Assembly (NCBI GenBank): GCA_020137815.1 | Contig: CM035354.1 | Coordinates: 4,358,796-4,422,795 of the forward strand | Source of the DNA: Hormiphora californensis | Taxonomy: Eukaryota; Ctenophora; Tentaculata; Cydippida; Pleurobrachiidae | Direction: 5' to 3' | Length of the DNA stretch: 64,000 bases | Part shown: piece after piece, positions 1-13,476 of the stretch | Layout of the letters: every line of letters starts with the position of its first letter | How positions within the stretch are numbered: the stretch's first letter is position 1 | Position numbers and translations under genes: made by a program | The notes under the pieces: model-generated | What the model was told of the DNA's origin: nothing | What the model saw: the letters and a program-made list of their open reading frames with translations, nothing else | The model's database searches: none

Positions 1-943
1 GGGTTCCAGGGGACTGCTTTACCTTCTCCTTCAGTTCAACAACAAGCTTCTTCCGTTCTTTCCGTTCTTCTACTGTTCTATCAGGAGATATAAAGACTTT
101 GCCAAACTTGTCGTTCCCTTTCAGCAGGGATTTCTTCGACAGGATTGAAATTTGAGCGTCTCTGCTCCTCAGTACGACTTTCACAGGTCTTGCAGATGAA
201 GACTGCTTTCCCAAGCGCTCGGCAGATTGCACTTTCGGAGCCTCTTCAAGCTCACCAAAAAGAGACTTAATTTGAGTTTCAAGCTTCTCACCGTGTACAT
301 TGTCTTTCAACTCTTCCAATCCATGGATGATGATGTTACACCCACGGTCCTCCGATGCTGCCACGATTGCCGATTGAATCTTCTTTGGAGCCAGGGCCGA
401 GGCACACTCCTTCTCCAAGACAGCTGCAAAGCTCTTCATTTCGTGTTGTGCTGTTGACTGCACAGCTGTTATCTCAACCTCCCTCTTCTCAAGTAATTGC
501 CTCTGGATTTTCAGGAGCTCCTCTTGTGCAGCCACTAGATTTCTTTGGGTTTTTATGAGCTCTGTACTGTGTATTTTGAGCTCTTTCTCCAGCTGGTTTA
601 TCCTCAAGGTTTCGCAACCCACTGCTAACAACTCTTCAGTAACTGGGAAGGTCTGTTCCATAAGAATACGGCATGCATCCTCCACAAGGTCTAAAAGCAC
701 TGGCTTGGTCAGTGCATTGAGTTTGGTTCTGGAGGGGACCTTCAGATCATTCCAAACTTCCGCTGTCTGTGGTCCGTACTGCTGCACTTTGTTCGGGTTT
801 ATTTCACCGAACCCACCGGTTAGGGTTAATACCTCGCTTACCCACTCCACGGTTTGTTCTTGACAGTATCGGACGTGTTCTTCTTCCACATCTGTTTCCC
901 GCAGGTAGGTCCGTGTATCTAGTTCATCATCAGAGCTTTCCAT
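1..943 (-). mobile_element. LINE-type retrotransposon ORF1-like protein, cut by window edge
   Basis: On the minus strand an uninterrupted reading frame runs from an ATG at 943 to base 1, about 314 codons, so its C-terminus lies outside the window. Residues ~105-175 are rich in Glu, Lys, Gln and Leu, as in a coiled coil. The next part has the pattern of the RRM-like nucleic-acid-binding region of non-LTR ORF1 proteins: 'NIIIHGLEEL', then 'AERLGK', 'RPVKVVLRSRD', a run ending 'KVFISPDRTVEERKE', and a basic Lys-rich helix. In such elements this protein coats the RNA and acts as a nucleic-acid chaperone; the reverse transcriptase would lie further left, off the window. A TGA lies in frame just upstream of the ATG. 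The family call rests on motif recall, not a search; the open frame itself is directly visible. Confidence 0.75.
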
Positions 944-1300
944 CTTCTTGCTGCCCTCTTGGGCTCTTACATAGACATTTGCTGAAACTCAAATTAATTT
1001 GTTTAAAGTAGTGTTGAAAAGTTTGAAAATAATAACTTGTTCTATTCGGGGTTACAGAGGAAGGAACAAGAATGATGGCTCTTCATCAGATCTGTACCAT
1101 ACATACTAGTCTTTAACTGTTGCATGTATTTTATGTGATTTTCTTCGTGTAGCCAGTCAGGCAAAAACAATTTATATATACTATTATTGACATTGTTAGG
1201 CCAGATGCATGTGGCTTCTTTATTGTGAATTTTTGAAGCCGCAGTGTTTGTTGGCATGCGCTGCAGACCCCAAGTGCGCGCGTTTTCCACGGCTTCTAGC

Positions 1301-2780
1301 ATGAGGCCCCTCGGAAATGTTCAAGTCATGCACATCTTTTGGACCCAGTTTTGGGTACTTTGTCAACCCTTCCAAAAGTGTACTGATAGTAAAACCCCAG
1401 TTCCTGGAGACAGCTAAGAGCATGTTCGGAGATACAGGGATGCAAATAACAGCAGATGGGGCAAGACATTTGGGAGCAACCATTGGTTCAGAACGTTTCA
1501 AAAACTCGTTTGTCTCCAAAGCAGTGTCCACCTGGCGTGAAGAGCTCAAGAACTTAGTAGTTATTGCGAAGACCAATCCCCACCTTGCATACAGTAACTT
1601 TACGAGAAGTTTCAAGTTCAAGTGGGGCTTCATGCAGAGGACCATACCAGATGTAGCAGACCTCTTTCAGCCGCTAGAGGATCTCATTCGATCCGAACTG
1701 ATCCCCTGTTTTGCTGGTAGACAGGTGTCTGATTTGGAGCGAGAAATGTTTGCACTTTCGACTAATCTAGGCGGAATGGGGATTGACAATCCTGTGCTCA
1801 CTAGTGACAGGGCCTTTGCCAACTCATGTTCGTTAACCAAGCCACTGGTTGATGCTATTCTTGTATCACATGAGATTGACATGGACATGTCCAAAGTTGA
1901 GAAACTGGCTAGGGATGCTCGTGTTGAGATTGCTAAATCAAACGAGGGCCACAACTCTGAATCTCTTAAGAAGTTGCTGACCAGGATATCATGCCCGAAA
2001 CTAGTGAGATGTCTTGACCTTGCAGGAGAATCTGGTGCATCAGGATGGCTTACGACCAGGCCTTACCCCCATTTGGGCTTTGAGCTTAACCAATTAGAAT
2101 TTGTTGACTCAATAGCTCTGCGGTATGGATTTGAAGCGAAAGATCTAGGCTCAACATGTGCTTGTGGTAAGCCTAACGATACCGATCACACCTTGTCATG
2201 TGCTAAGGGCGGTTATACAATACTCAGACACGATAATATCAGAGACCTTATGGCTGAGATTTGTTCATATGCCGGCCTCAAAGCTGTTGAAACCGAAAAG
2301 CTTCTGCAACCGTGTCCAGATGGTATCCAGTTTCACCCATCGGCAAACACGGCTCCTGACGCACGAATGGATGTGGTCGCACTAGACCTGTGGCGTAAAT
2401 CGCAACTTGCCCACATGGATGTGAGTCTTTCATGCCAATGCGCCGTCCCATATCAACACGCCCATTGATCAACTCTACCGAAGGAATGAGTCAAGCAAAA
2501 AGCAATCATACGGTAAACGGGTTCGAGAAGTTGAAGGAGGGACATTTTCTCCATTGGTCATGAACACAGCGGGTGGGATAGCTAATGAGTTTCACAAAGT
2601 CCTGAAGACACTCTCATCCCGAATCTCAACAAGAACAGGAGAACCATACGCTGAGGTCATGGCTCACCTCAGAACGAGGTTACGGTTCTCACTACTGAGG
2701 ACATGCCTCATAGCCTTGAGAGGAAATCGGAGGAAGATCGCCATCGCCAACCTAGCTTGCACTGAGCTTGTTACGTGAAG
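1301..2780 (+). mobile_element. Degenerate C-terminal half of a reverse-transcriptase polyprotein
   Basis: A 383-codon frame (1317-2468) reads like the downstream part of a retroelement polyprotein. It contains 'GYFVNPSKS', 'ITADGARHLGATIGS', a segment ending 'RTIPDV', 'LGGMGIDNP', 'GWLTTRPYPHLGF', then a zinc-binding-like C-x-C-x8-H-x3-C motif (CACGKPNDTDHTLSC) and 'GGYTILRHDNIRD'. The frame breaks near 2424 (GATGTGAGTC) and resumes in another frame as 'VFHANAPSHINTP' through 'FSPLVMNTAGG' and 'RLRFSLLRTCLIALRG', ending at 2778. The polymerase core with its YxDD box is missing, so this is a 5'-truncated, frameshifted and probably dead copy. The motif series is shared by a widespread metazoan RT family; I do not assign a named clade. 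Confidence 0.8.
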
Positions 2781-2886
2781 AAAATATGAAGAGGATTTAA
2801 GAAGAATTATCAAGACCATGAATTAATTTATTATATACTTTTTTGCACTTTTTTGCCGTCACTTTCCCGATACGACACTTTTTTTA

Positions 2887-2990
2887 GTCATGCACAATCA
2901 AGTCACGCCCACCAATCACAGCTCAGAACGCGCGAAGCACTCCGCGCGTTCTGAGCTGTGATTGGTGGGCGTGACTTGATTGTGCATGAC
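2887..2990. repeat. Perfect 48-bp inverted repeat (hairpin) with 8-base spacer
   Basis: Bases 2887-2934 and 2943-2990 are exact reverse complements (outer ends gtcatgcaca / tgtgcatgac) separated by aagcactc. It lies between two retroelement 3' ends and would extrude as a long hairpin. The first 34 bases of an adjacent segment (2981-3014) also recur inverted at 1301-1334. Confidence 0.95.
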
Positions 2991-3302
2991 TTGAACATTT
3001 CCGAGGGGCCTCATAGGCCAACAGTGTTTGCTAACTTCGAACAGGTCGAGAAGGCAACCTTCACACCTCTAGTCTTCTCAACAACTGGGGTTATGGGCCC
3101 CCAAGCGGAGGTGTTCTACAAGAAGGTTGCTAAACTTCTATCAGACAAAACGGGGCACACTTACAACGATGCTATCCGGTACATTCGTCTCCGTCTGTCT
3201 TTCTCGCTGTTGAAGACCATTCTCATCGCCATCAGGGGGTACAGGGGCAATAAATGGACACACTTTTGTAGCAAAACAAACGATTTTCACCTTATTATCT
3301 GA
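2985..3302 (+). mobile_element. Second, divergent 3' end of the same retroelement family
   Basis: The frame 2958-3302 repeats the terminal motif of the neighbouring element in diverged form: 'FTPLVFSTTGVMGPQAEVF', 'KLLSDKTGHTY' and 'LRLSFSLLKTILIAIRG'. It is only the last ~90 residues of the family and cannot be functional. It follows a perfect fold-back repeat directly, so it probably derives from a second insertion or from a rearrangement of the first copy. Confidence 0.7.
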
Positions 3303-4614
3303 TTTATTTATACTTAACTTATTACACCCGTAAGAGTAAATTTTATTTTTATACCTATTCATGTAAATAATATTGTACTGACATATTTTCTATTTGAACC
3401 GGTACCCCGGCCTTCGCAACCGCCGTCCGTCACCCCTGAGGTCCCTAGTTGATTGTGTACTTCGAACTTCTCTCCATTTACACCGTCGTGTAGGGCTCTA
3501 CGTTATCCCGCACTGTCCACTCGGACCGTAGCATATGCCAAATAATCGTCTCTGCGTGAAGAAATCGTGGAACACTTGAAATTTTTCCTTTTAGAATTCG
3601 ACAGCCCGTCAGTCATTGATACGGGTTCAAGAAAAGCAAGTGAACTCGACTTTGCAGTTTAACAAATGACATCAATTTATTACTTAACGCTCACATACAC
3701 TTTAGATATATTCTCATTTCTCAAATTAACTTGCCAGTTTAAAAAAGAGAATAGCCTCAAGAGAATGGTCCCTATGAGAATGACCCCTAATAACGACCCC
3801 AAGTTTTAACGATAAACCTTTTACGATAAACCTTGAAGTCTGTAGCATATGTCAAACAGTTACCTGGATGTTGGGCGTTTTCCTTGGCGCCTGGCGGGGT
3901 CAGTAACTAACCATCTGAGTGCACAAATTTCAAGCCATTAATTTGAAATTCAGAAATGCTCCTTTCATTCTGTCCAGTAATATATTTCACACCATCCAAG
4001 TATCCTAAAAACTGACTTCGTCTGGCTATCAATTATTTCATTGCCTGCCCGAACATGATCCAAGCTTAATGATGTCTTTGACAGCTATTAGTCGCATTCC
4101 ACTTAAAATTCTTTTATGAGCCTCTGATCATGTGATCTAGTAAGTAGTTGATGAGCCATTACTCAATTAACGATCTATGTTAAACGACCACATTTCTCTT
4201 TGCACTACTTAGCACTGGCTACTACTTAGCACTGGCTACTACTCGGATATCCGATGAGTTATGAGAGAGTGGGTCTTGCTTCTTATCAATGATGTCAGCC
4301 ACCATTACGCAAGCCAACTCACTATTTTTGCGGATCTGCACACGACGATTTAAATTGAGGGGTGCTTGTTTACACGCCTACACATTGTTGCGTGGGTGTC
4401 TTCCCCCCACACCTCTCACCGTGTGTACAAAACCGCCATCCAACTTTATAAATCTTAGTAATGTACGGAACTACCAGTGTGTTTTTTATATCTGGTTTTT
4501 TCATCCATTATTGGATTAGCTAGTCATTGTTTTTTCTTAGTTCAATTCTTCCTGCCCCTTATTACTTCTGATACACTAACTGAATACCCGTCTGTAGCTA
4601 TAAAACACTGAGAT
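3303..4614. other. Intergenic stretch, no gene seen
   Basis: No convincing coding frame or RNA gene is seen. A 17-base direct duplication (tactacttagcactggc-like) lies at 4209-4240. The last ~100 bases should hold the 5' end of PRMT1; an acceptor-like 'tctgtag' ends at 4597. Confidence 0.6.
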
Positions 4615-6955
<2,341 letters not shown>

Positions 6956-7444
6956 TGATTGTGTGTGTGTTAGTGTGAGCGCGGTGAGAGATTATTAATT
7001 AATTAGTTTTAATTAATTATCGAACTCACCTGCAGCTCCATTGAAGCTGTACCTTGTTTTTCTGAACTTGTTTGTCTGTGTCCCCAGAGTGAGAGAGAGA
7101 GTGTGTGTAAGACTGAGTGAGAGAGTGAGCTGATATATATTTATGTGCGTTTATGTGAGAAAAGATGGAGAGCTGTGTGTGGTTGCAAAACATGATATAA
7201 TTTATTTTCCAAATTTATTATGTTTATCTCAGTGTTTTAAAGAAAAGCTCGAATTCTCTTTTATTTTCTGACAGAATTTATATGACTTGTTTCATTTTGT
7301 AACCAAGGGAGATTACTATGGGAAATTGGTAGAAAGACGCAGTGACGTTACCCAGCAGCCGAAATTAGTAGAACTGGGAACCGATAGAAATGTTGAAGAG
7401 ATGATTAACAGAGAAATGATTTGTCACCTTCCCTCTGTAGCACA
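6956..7444. other. PRMT1 3' flank and COPS3 5' flank
   Basis: It contains TG and GA simple repeats (6958-7130) and AT-rich DNA typical of a 3' UTR. No clear coding frame is seen. The segment ends in the acceptor-like 'ccctctgtag', 4 bases before the COPS3 ATG. Confidence 0.5.
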
Positions 7445-10400
7445 ATGAATGGTGATATACCCAGCAATCAGAACACTGACACGCCCATGGAGACTGGCGA
7501 GGTATGCTGAGAGAGAAGCCAAGTGTGTGTGTGTCACATGTGTGTGTCAGTGTCACATATGTGTTACTTTTTAATGAACTCTCATTTTACCACAATGTAA
7601 CATCTTGGCTCTATTCCAAACACCCCTCCCCCCTCTCTCTAGGCGGCAACATCCTCAGCGTCTGTAGTGGTAGAAGGGGGTCCTGTCCAGTCTCTACAAG
7701 ATCTATCTCGAAGGTATTCCATGCTCTCTTTGTGTTGGATTCTCAGTGTGTGTGACAAAGAGGGACAGTGATCACCCAAAACATCTTCAGCGACTAGCAG
7801 CCGAATAGATTTTCCTTGGGGGTCATCATAAATTTTAAGCGCGATGCGCGGCGCGTCCCGCACGAGGCCGGCTGATTGAAGGGTGAAATAAGGCGGGAAG
7901 TCCAACCCATCCGGTTTGAAAGATAGGATATCCGAATTGAGACATCTCTGATTTAGCGACCACAGCTTGGAATCAGTAACGGCTTTCTCTCCTGCCCCAT
8001 GACTACAAAGGTCCCAAATAATACCCTCCCAATTTCAACTGACCCATCGCCTTCTTGGCTCAGTTGGTTAGAGCGTCAGTCTCATAATCTGAAGGTCGTG
8101 AGTTCGAGCCTCACAGAGGGCATGATATTTTGTAAAAACTGACGACAAACTTGTTTTTTGTATAGTTCCAATCGTGTCTGTAAGCCGTGTCTGTGTCGAA
8201 TTTTCCAACTTCATCTTATGATTTTTACAGGGTCCAATCCTTGATGGATGGTGACACGGGGAGAGAGAAAGAGGTCCTAGAAGTAACTGGAAGTCTGGCG
8301 GAAAGGGTTGCAGAAGGGCCCATTCCTAGCATTGTCCTAGGGGCAGTACACCACATGACAAATGTGCTATGCCAAAACGGCACCGCAATCAAGGGTAAAT
8401 ATATCGCACTTGGTTGGTCCTTGTTTGCAATTATTGATTCTTGACTCTATTTCGAATCAAGATATAACCGTACTATCACTGACAGCCTCTCTATTCCAGG
8501 TATTCTGATTGTGAAGAAGCTGATTACTAGAGCATGTAGTCCGGGTATTCTGAGTTCTCTCCACAGTGATTTGCTACAACTCTGTTTAGCGGCTAAACTC
8601 CCCTCCCCGGCCCTCCCCTTCCTGGACACCCATATCACTGATATTACCACTACTGAGGTTGGTGAGAGGTTACCCCCCCCCCCCCCCTAGTACCACGACG
8701 AATTTTCTAATTTATAGAAGAGAAATAAGTAAAAAGAAAATAGTTCTCCAACGTAGTATAACTAAACTAACTGATTACCCCGGCCCCATATTAATTCCCC
8801 CACTTCATATATCTCTCAGGATATTGATGTACAGCACATCCTCCAGTATTTCTACTACGGGGGTTGTATCTACAGCTCCCTATCCAACTTCCCCCGGGCC
8901 CTACATTTCTTCGAGATGTGCCTCTCTGTCCCTGCTCAGCAGACCTCTGTTATCCAGGTAACCCCTTCTTCTTTTTTGGGGCCCCGGTTTAGCTTCTTCC
9001 ATTCGCGATCTTACAATCACCCTACTGCATGTTGTCTCATATATAAGACCGTCCTCTTCGCACCGGGCCGCGTAGCGAGGTTGCGTGGTGTACAGTCAGT
9101 GTCTGACAAATTGCATGCAGTTTAGTGTTTTGTTTGAAGAGTACTTTGCTAACCTTCTCCCCACTAACAGGTGGCTGCCTACCAGAAGGCAGTGTTGGTG
9201 ACCCTGATATTGGGACGATGTAAACCCAACCACTTGATCCTATCCCGACCCTACTTCTCTCTGTTTGGTGCGGAGGGGAATGCAGAGAAGCTGGCAGCCT
9301 CCATCGCCCAGATGACACCGACATTAGAGAAACATGATAATCTCGGTCTCGCTAAACAGGTTAGGCGGGGTCGGGCTTGTTGAAACGGGCGGCGGGCGCG
9401 GAAAGAGAGGGTCGAGCAAGGAAAAGTTCGGTTAGGGTTTTAGCAATACTTTTCCCCCCGTACCAGACTATTATGTAACCCCTTCCTTTGTTCAGGCTTT
9501 AGAGAGTGTTCGAGAACGAGAAATTGCCAAATTCCACGATACCTTTGTGTCCCTCAAGCTATCATCTCTTGCGAGCCACCTAAAGCTAACAGTGACTGAA
9601 ATCGAGAAACGGATCGGTAAAATGATAAACAACTCACAATTTCCTGCCCAAATTTGTAAGTTGAAAAAGAAATGAAGCTATCGTATTTGGTATTGTGGCA
9701 GCAGGCAGGACTGTATTGATAATTCTCCACTTTCGTCGGCCACCAATCTGACCGAGCACTCAAAACAAAACCATAAACTACCATCCCTCTAACTCCACCA
9801 CCACTCAAACTCCACTCCTTCTAACTCCACCCCCTCTTACCACTACCCCCCTAACACCTGCAGGCAAGAAGGAGGGAGTGTTGTGGATGGAAACTGAGAC
9901 TCAGGACCCTGAAGAGTCTCTGGAACAAGTAAAGGCAGCTCTGGTGACCTCTATGAACTCTTATAATAAGGCAAAGGTAGGTCTCCCCTTGTTGTGTGAT
10001 TAACATAAAAGTTAGATGGTTAATTAAAGAGCCTTCTCGCCCAAATACGTAGTAGAAATAGTAGAGTTCACTTTCAACAAACAACAAGTTACACTGTACT
10101 GTGAGTCTGTCTAGTACAGTTTCAGTTTCTCTCTCTCTACATCATGGTTTAAACCCCCTGAAGCAAGGAATCAAGAAGAATATTTCCTGGAAAAGCGGGA
10201 AGTCCTCCTTTCTCAATCACCTCATTCTTCTCTTCTGAGACCTCTAATTTCTCTTCTCCATTTTCCTCCTCATTCTCAACCTCTTGTTTAATCTCATCTT
10301 CAACCTCGCTCTCTATTTCACTCTCTACCGCCTCTTCCTCCTCTTCCCAAACCAGATTCCTGGGAAAGTTACTAAACGGCCTCTTATTATCGCCCATACA

Positions 10401-12677
10401 CGGCCAAGCTGAATCCCTTATCTTGCACCAGTGGTTCCGTGCTAGTGTTGCCAGGGTCCCATCTTCTCCCACCAACTTGATCCCCTCCTCCCCCTCCTCT
10501 AGTGTTTCTAGGAAGGAACACGCTAACTGAGCATCAGTAATCCGCTCCAACGCGACCATCAGGGACTTCATAACATGTCCATCACAGAGCTGTTTGAAGT
10601 TGAAATTAGCCAACCAGTAGCGGAACAGGGGGATCTTGTATCCTACCATGAGAAGAGCTAGGATCTGCTGCATGAACTCACCGACTAGGTCGAACTGGAC
10701 CACCATGGCCATTAGAAGATCCAAGTGTTGTGGTTTCGTGGTCTTCGCCAGGAGGGTTGAGAAGTGGAGTTGGAGGTTAGATTTGTCTGCTGGTGTGTTG
10801 GATAGAAGGACGGCGAAGGAAGGCCCTGGAGCCGTGTTTAACTGCCAGATCCAGAGCTAGGAGAGCATAGTCCCAGTAAGCCGTGAAGCCATCTGATGGG
10901 TCAGGAAGGTTGGTTTCATAGAATGATAGACATCCAACATCAGTCCAACTAACTTGGAATACTCCCAACAATTTGACCAAGTCACCAAACACCTTGAATT
11001 CTGTATCATCCACCAGCTTCTCAAGACTACCCGTGTAACAAGCGTCCACAAAGATTCTCACTGCCTCGGGTTGGAAATCAGAGACATCGTGATCTAACTC
11101 CCCTTCTCCCTCGATAATGTTCTTCAGGACAGGAGAGTTGTGTGCTAGGATGAATGATGTCACTTCAATCTTGCTACCATCCTTCAGAATAAATGAGTAG
11201 TTGCCGTGCTGGGGTGATGCTAGTAGTCCTCTCCCAAAGTTAACACCCTGTGATAGGGAGGGTTTGTCCTCTACAGTGTGAATATCAATAGTAATCTCCA
11301 CCACAGAATCTTCACCTTCAATCTTGTAGTCGGGGTATTTAGCTTCATACTGGACTGGACTGGATTTTACTCTCACTTCCGTTCCCTGTCGAACTGTGCT
11401 TACAACCACATCATTGAATGCCATAACTAGACCAGAACCAGCGTTGTATCCTGTTACTGTAACACCTAACTCCCCTTCCTTCTCCTTCTTTCCTTTCTTG
11501 AAGAACACACTTCGAGATCCCAAATGATCTGCTCAGTCTTGTAGCTGGAGTGTAACTCACCCCCACGTAGTAGGAGGTGTCCCGGGAAAGTCTCGTGAAA
11601 ATACAATAGGGAGGGATAGATAGGGTCTAATGGATGGTTCACCAAAGAAGCTGTCTTTAACCGAGATCTCAGCCAAGATAACGAATTCCTCCCTCTCCCC
11701 AATCTCACTAATAGGCATGAATTCAGTCCATCCCTTGCCTAGTTTCAATGCCGTCTCATCCTCCTCAACAGCACTAGAGAAAGTATGCACCTACGTACTG
11801 GTGTAGTCCTGAATCCCTGTTCTGTGAGAGAGAACCCCTGCAGTACAACTCCACTCTGGGCACTGAGTCAAGGGGTTCATAGTGGAGGAATGCAGATAGC
11901 TGGTCTTGGGTTTGTTTAACCTGCTACCTCTCCACGCAAAGCTCTGGTAGATGAAGGTTCCACCAGTGGTCGGTTTGTTTGTGTTGAGATCAGAGGTTTT
12001 GAATGTCTGGGTAAAAACTGTAGGCTTCATGGTTGAGATCCTAAATAATAAAAGAGAATTTGAGTTAAAATTAAAGCTTGTTACAATCAACAACGGACCT
12101 AAATTTAAAATTCCTTCAAAGGCAAGGACAGTTCAAAAGCAGCTGAAAAGTAGTAGAGTAGAACAACAAGAACAAGTGATCGGGCAGGCGACTGCGGTGC
12201 AGGACAGTCAACCGTGAACATCAAGATAAAGAATGTGTGTGTATGGTATGGGAGGGGGTTGGAGCACTGTGTCGCGTGATCTGACACACTCACAGAAACT
12301 GATAGGTCACACAGACAAGTCGTCAAACAGACAAAGAATTGTTTAGGCTGTGTGAGAGACAGTTAAAACAAATCTCTCTCTGTTGGATGAATGCGAATAT
12401 TGGCCGATAAGTGATATCACAAACGGTTTGAAAGTCGAAACTGATACGAACACACATACGAAACCAGATCTTGCCAGTTTCATTAACCCTCTACTCTCCG
12501 CAGGAACTAAACACTGCACTGTCCCTAAACCCAAAGTTCCTGGCCCGAATGGTGGAACTAGGACCTAATAAAGACCCCTCTGGGGCTTCCTCATCTTACT
12601 TTCCTGCACACGGGAAATCAACCCACGAGAAAGATCAGTTTAAGAAGAAAATAATTGACCTGTTGGAAATGGAGTAG
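7445..12677 (+). CDS. COPS3: COP9 signalosome complex subunit 3
   Basis: Scaffold (PCI-domain) subunit of the COP9 signalosome, the complex that removes NEDD8 from cullin-RING ligases. Nine exons: 7445-7501, 7643-7713, 8231-8394, 8500-8657, 8820-8957, 9171-9359, 9496-9655, 9864-9976 and 12504-12677. All joins keep frame and give 407 residues (human 423). Diagnostic stretches are 'HSDLLQLCLAAKLPSPALPF' followed by 'FYYGGCIYSSL', then 'KQALESVREREIAKFHDTFV' in the PCI region, and the last exon 'ELNTALSLNPKFLARMV'. The final intron is unusually long (9977-12503) and houses an antisense BTB gene; intron 2 holds a tRNA-Met gene. A polyadenylation-type AATAAA lies near 12728. The short first exon encodes an acidic, poorly conserved N-terminus. 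Confidence 0.93.
8049..8122 (+). tRNA. tRNA-Met: Elongator tRNA-Met (CAT)
   Basis: A 74-base cloverleaf: acceptor stem GCCTTCT/AGAGGGC with one G-U pair, D-stem GCTC/GAGC, anticodon loop CTCATAA with anticodon CAT, variable AGGTC, T-arm GTGAGTTCGAGCCTCAC, discriminator A at 8122. The anticodon arm and everything 3' of it closely match animal elongator tRNA-Met. The pair closing the anticodon loop is T-T, as in other animal copies. Box A (TGGCTCAGTTGG) and box B (GGTCGTGAGTTCGAGCC region) are present. It lies in COPS3 intron 2 on the same strand. Confidence 0.95.
10149..12030 (-). pseudogene. BTB-domain protein gene nested antisense in a COPS3 intron; frames broken as given
   Basis: Read on the minus strand from an ATG at 12030. 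The frame passes a TAG at 11791, continues to about 11565, switches frame, runs 11523-10777, then switches again by +1 near the CCC/GGG at 10824 and ends at 10149. The 11565 switch could be a 51-base intron starting at a strong GTGAGT donor. The middle has a BTB fold: 'YSFILKDGSKIEVTSFILAH', 'NSPVLKNIIEG', 'FQPEAVRIFVDACYTGSLEK'. A BACK-like helical part and a very acidic tail (EEEEEAVESEIE...) follow. The overall pattern resembles the BTB genes at 48-51 kb. It is either a decaying gene or an intact gene with base-call errors; most breaks sit in short homopolymers. No specific function can be given. Confidence 0.55.
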
Positions 12678-13476
12678 AGGAACTTTTGTCACTGTGTGTC
12701 ACGGTCGGCTGATTTGGTCAAAAGAGACAAATAAACTCTAAAGTTCTTTATGTGGTGTTATTGTAAATATCCGTTTTGTGTTTATTTCAACCAAATTGAA
12801 CTGGTTTAGGATTTTGTACCAAACCGCCGACCGATAAGGAATTGAAAGTTCCAATGGTTCCAGGTTCCGCTGTATGGCGGCGCCATACCCCATTTGATTC
12901 TCAGATGGGTCGCGGCGCCAGACAGAGGTTCCGTGATTTGATCTCACACATGTTTACATCTGCGCAGATGGTCCCTCATGTCGAGTTACACACGATGCTT
13001 AAGTGGTGTACTTTTTACATAACGATGAGACCGCGCGCAACGCAAATGTTCAGAAATGTGTGGGACAGTATGGCACACCAAGTTCCATGGTCTAAATTGA
13101 TCTAAGAACTTTGTTTGAACACAAAACTCGGGTTTTAAGCTCTGAAATAATAAGTCATACAAAATCATAATTTACATCTGAAGGATAAAAACGTGTTGTC
13201 ACTGTTTCATATCATTATTCATGCGTCAATCATCATCTTTTAATTCTTGTACCTACAGGAACACCATTCTTCGATTCATGTATGCCAGTGAGTCAGCCCT
13301 TGATATTACAAGTCATGTCCCGAGTTCTTTACCATTTCTCTGCTGCAGTCCCTACGTACTCCCTACCCATCGCTATCTTCATCTTCTCTACTGCAACTCA
13401 TGCTACTACATCATTTATTTTAGCATCTCTAATTGCATGCTCAACTACTACTACTGCACATTTGTCTTTGTCTCGC
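12678..13476. other. Intergenic between COPS3 and the C2 gene (tail to tail)
   Basis: COPS3 ends at 12677 on plus and the C2 gene ends at 13477 on minus. The interval holds a copy of a dispersed repeat at 12871-12925 with GC-palindromic cores (ggcggcgcc), but no gene I can support. Confidence 0.6.
12871..12925 (+). repeat. Dispersed repeat, copy 1
   Basis: Shares 'tgtatgg', 'ccccatttgattctca' and 'gcggcgccagacag' in order with the reverse complement of 25422-25498; the second copy carries about 20 extra bases in the middle. No coding potential. Confidence 0.75.

Larger units (their letters stand above)
1301..3014. repeat. 34-bp inverted repeat bracketing the RT fragment
   Basis: Bases 1301-1334 (atgaggcccctcggaaatgt...) are the reverse complement of 2981-3014. 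The 1.65 kb between them is the reverse-transcriptase remnant, so it sits between inverted termini, as after an inversion or a nested fold-back insertion. Confidence 0.85.

Noticed and set aside
11771..11791. A 21-base intron removing the TAG in the nested BTB gene
   Set aside because: Too short to splice by the known animal machinery; a substitution, a longer intron or an error is more likely.
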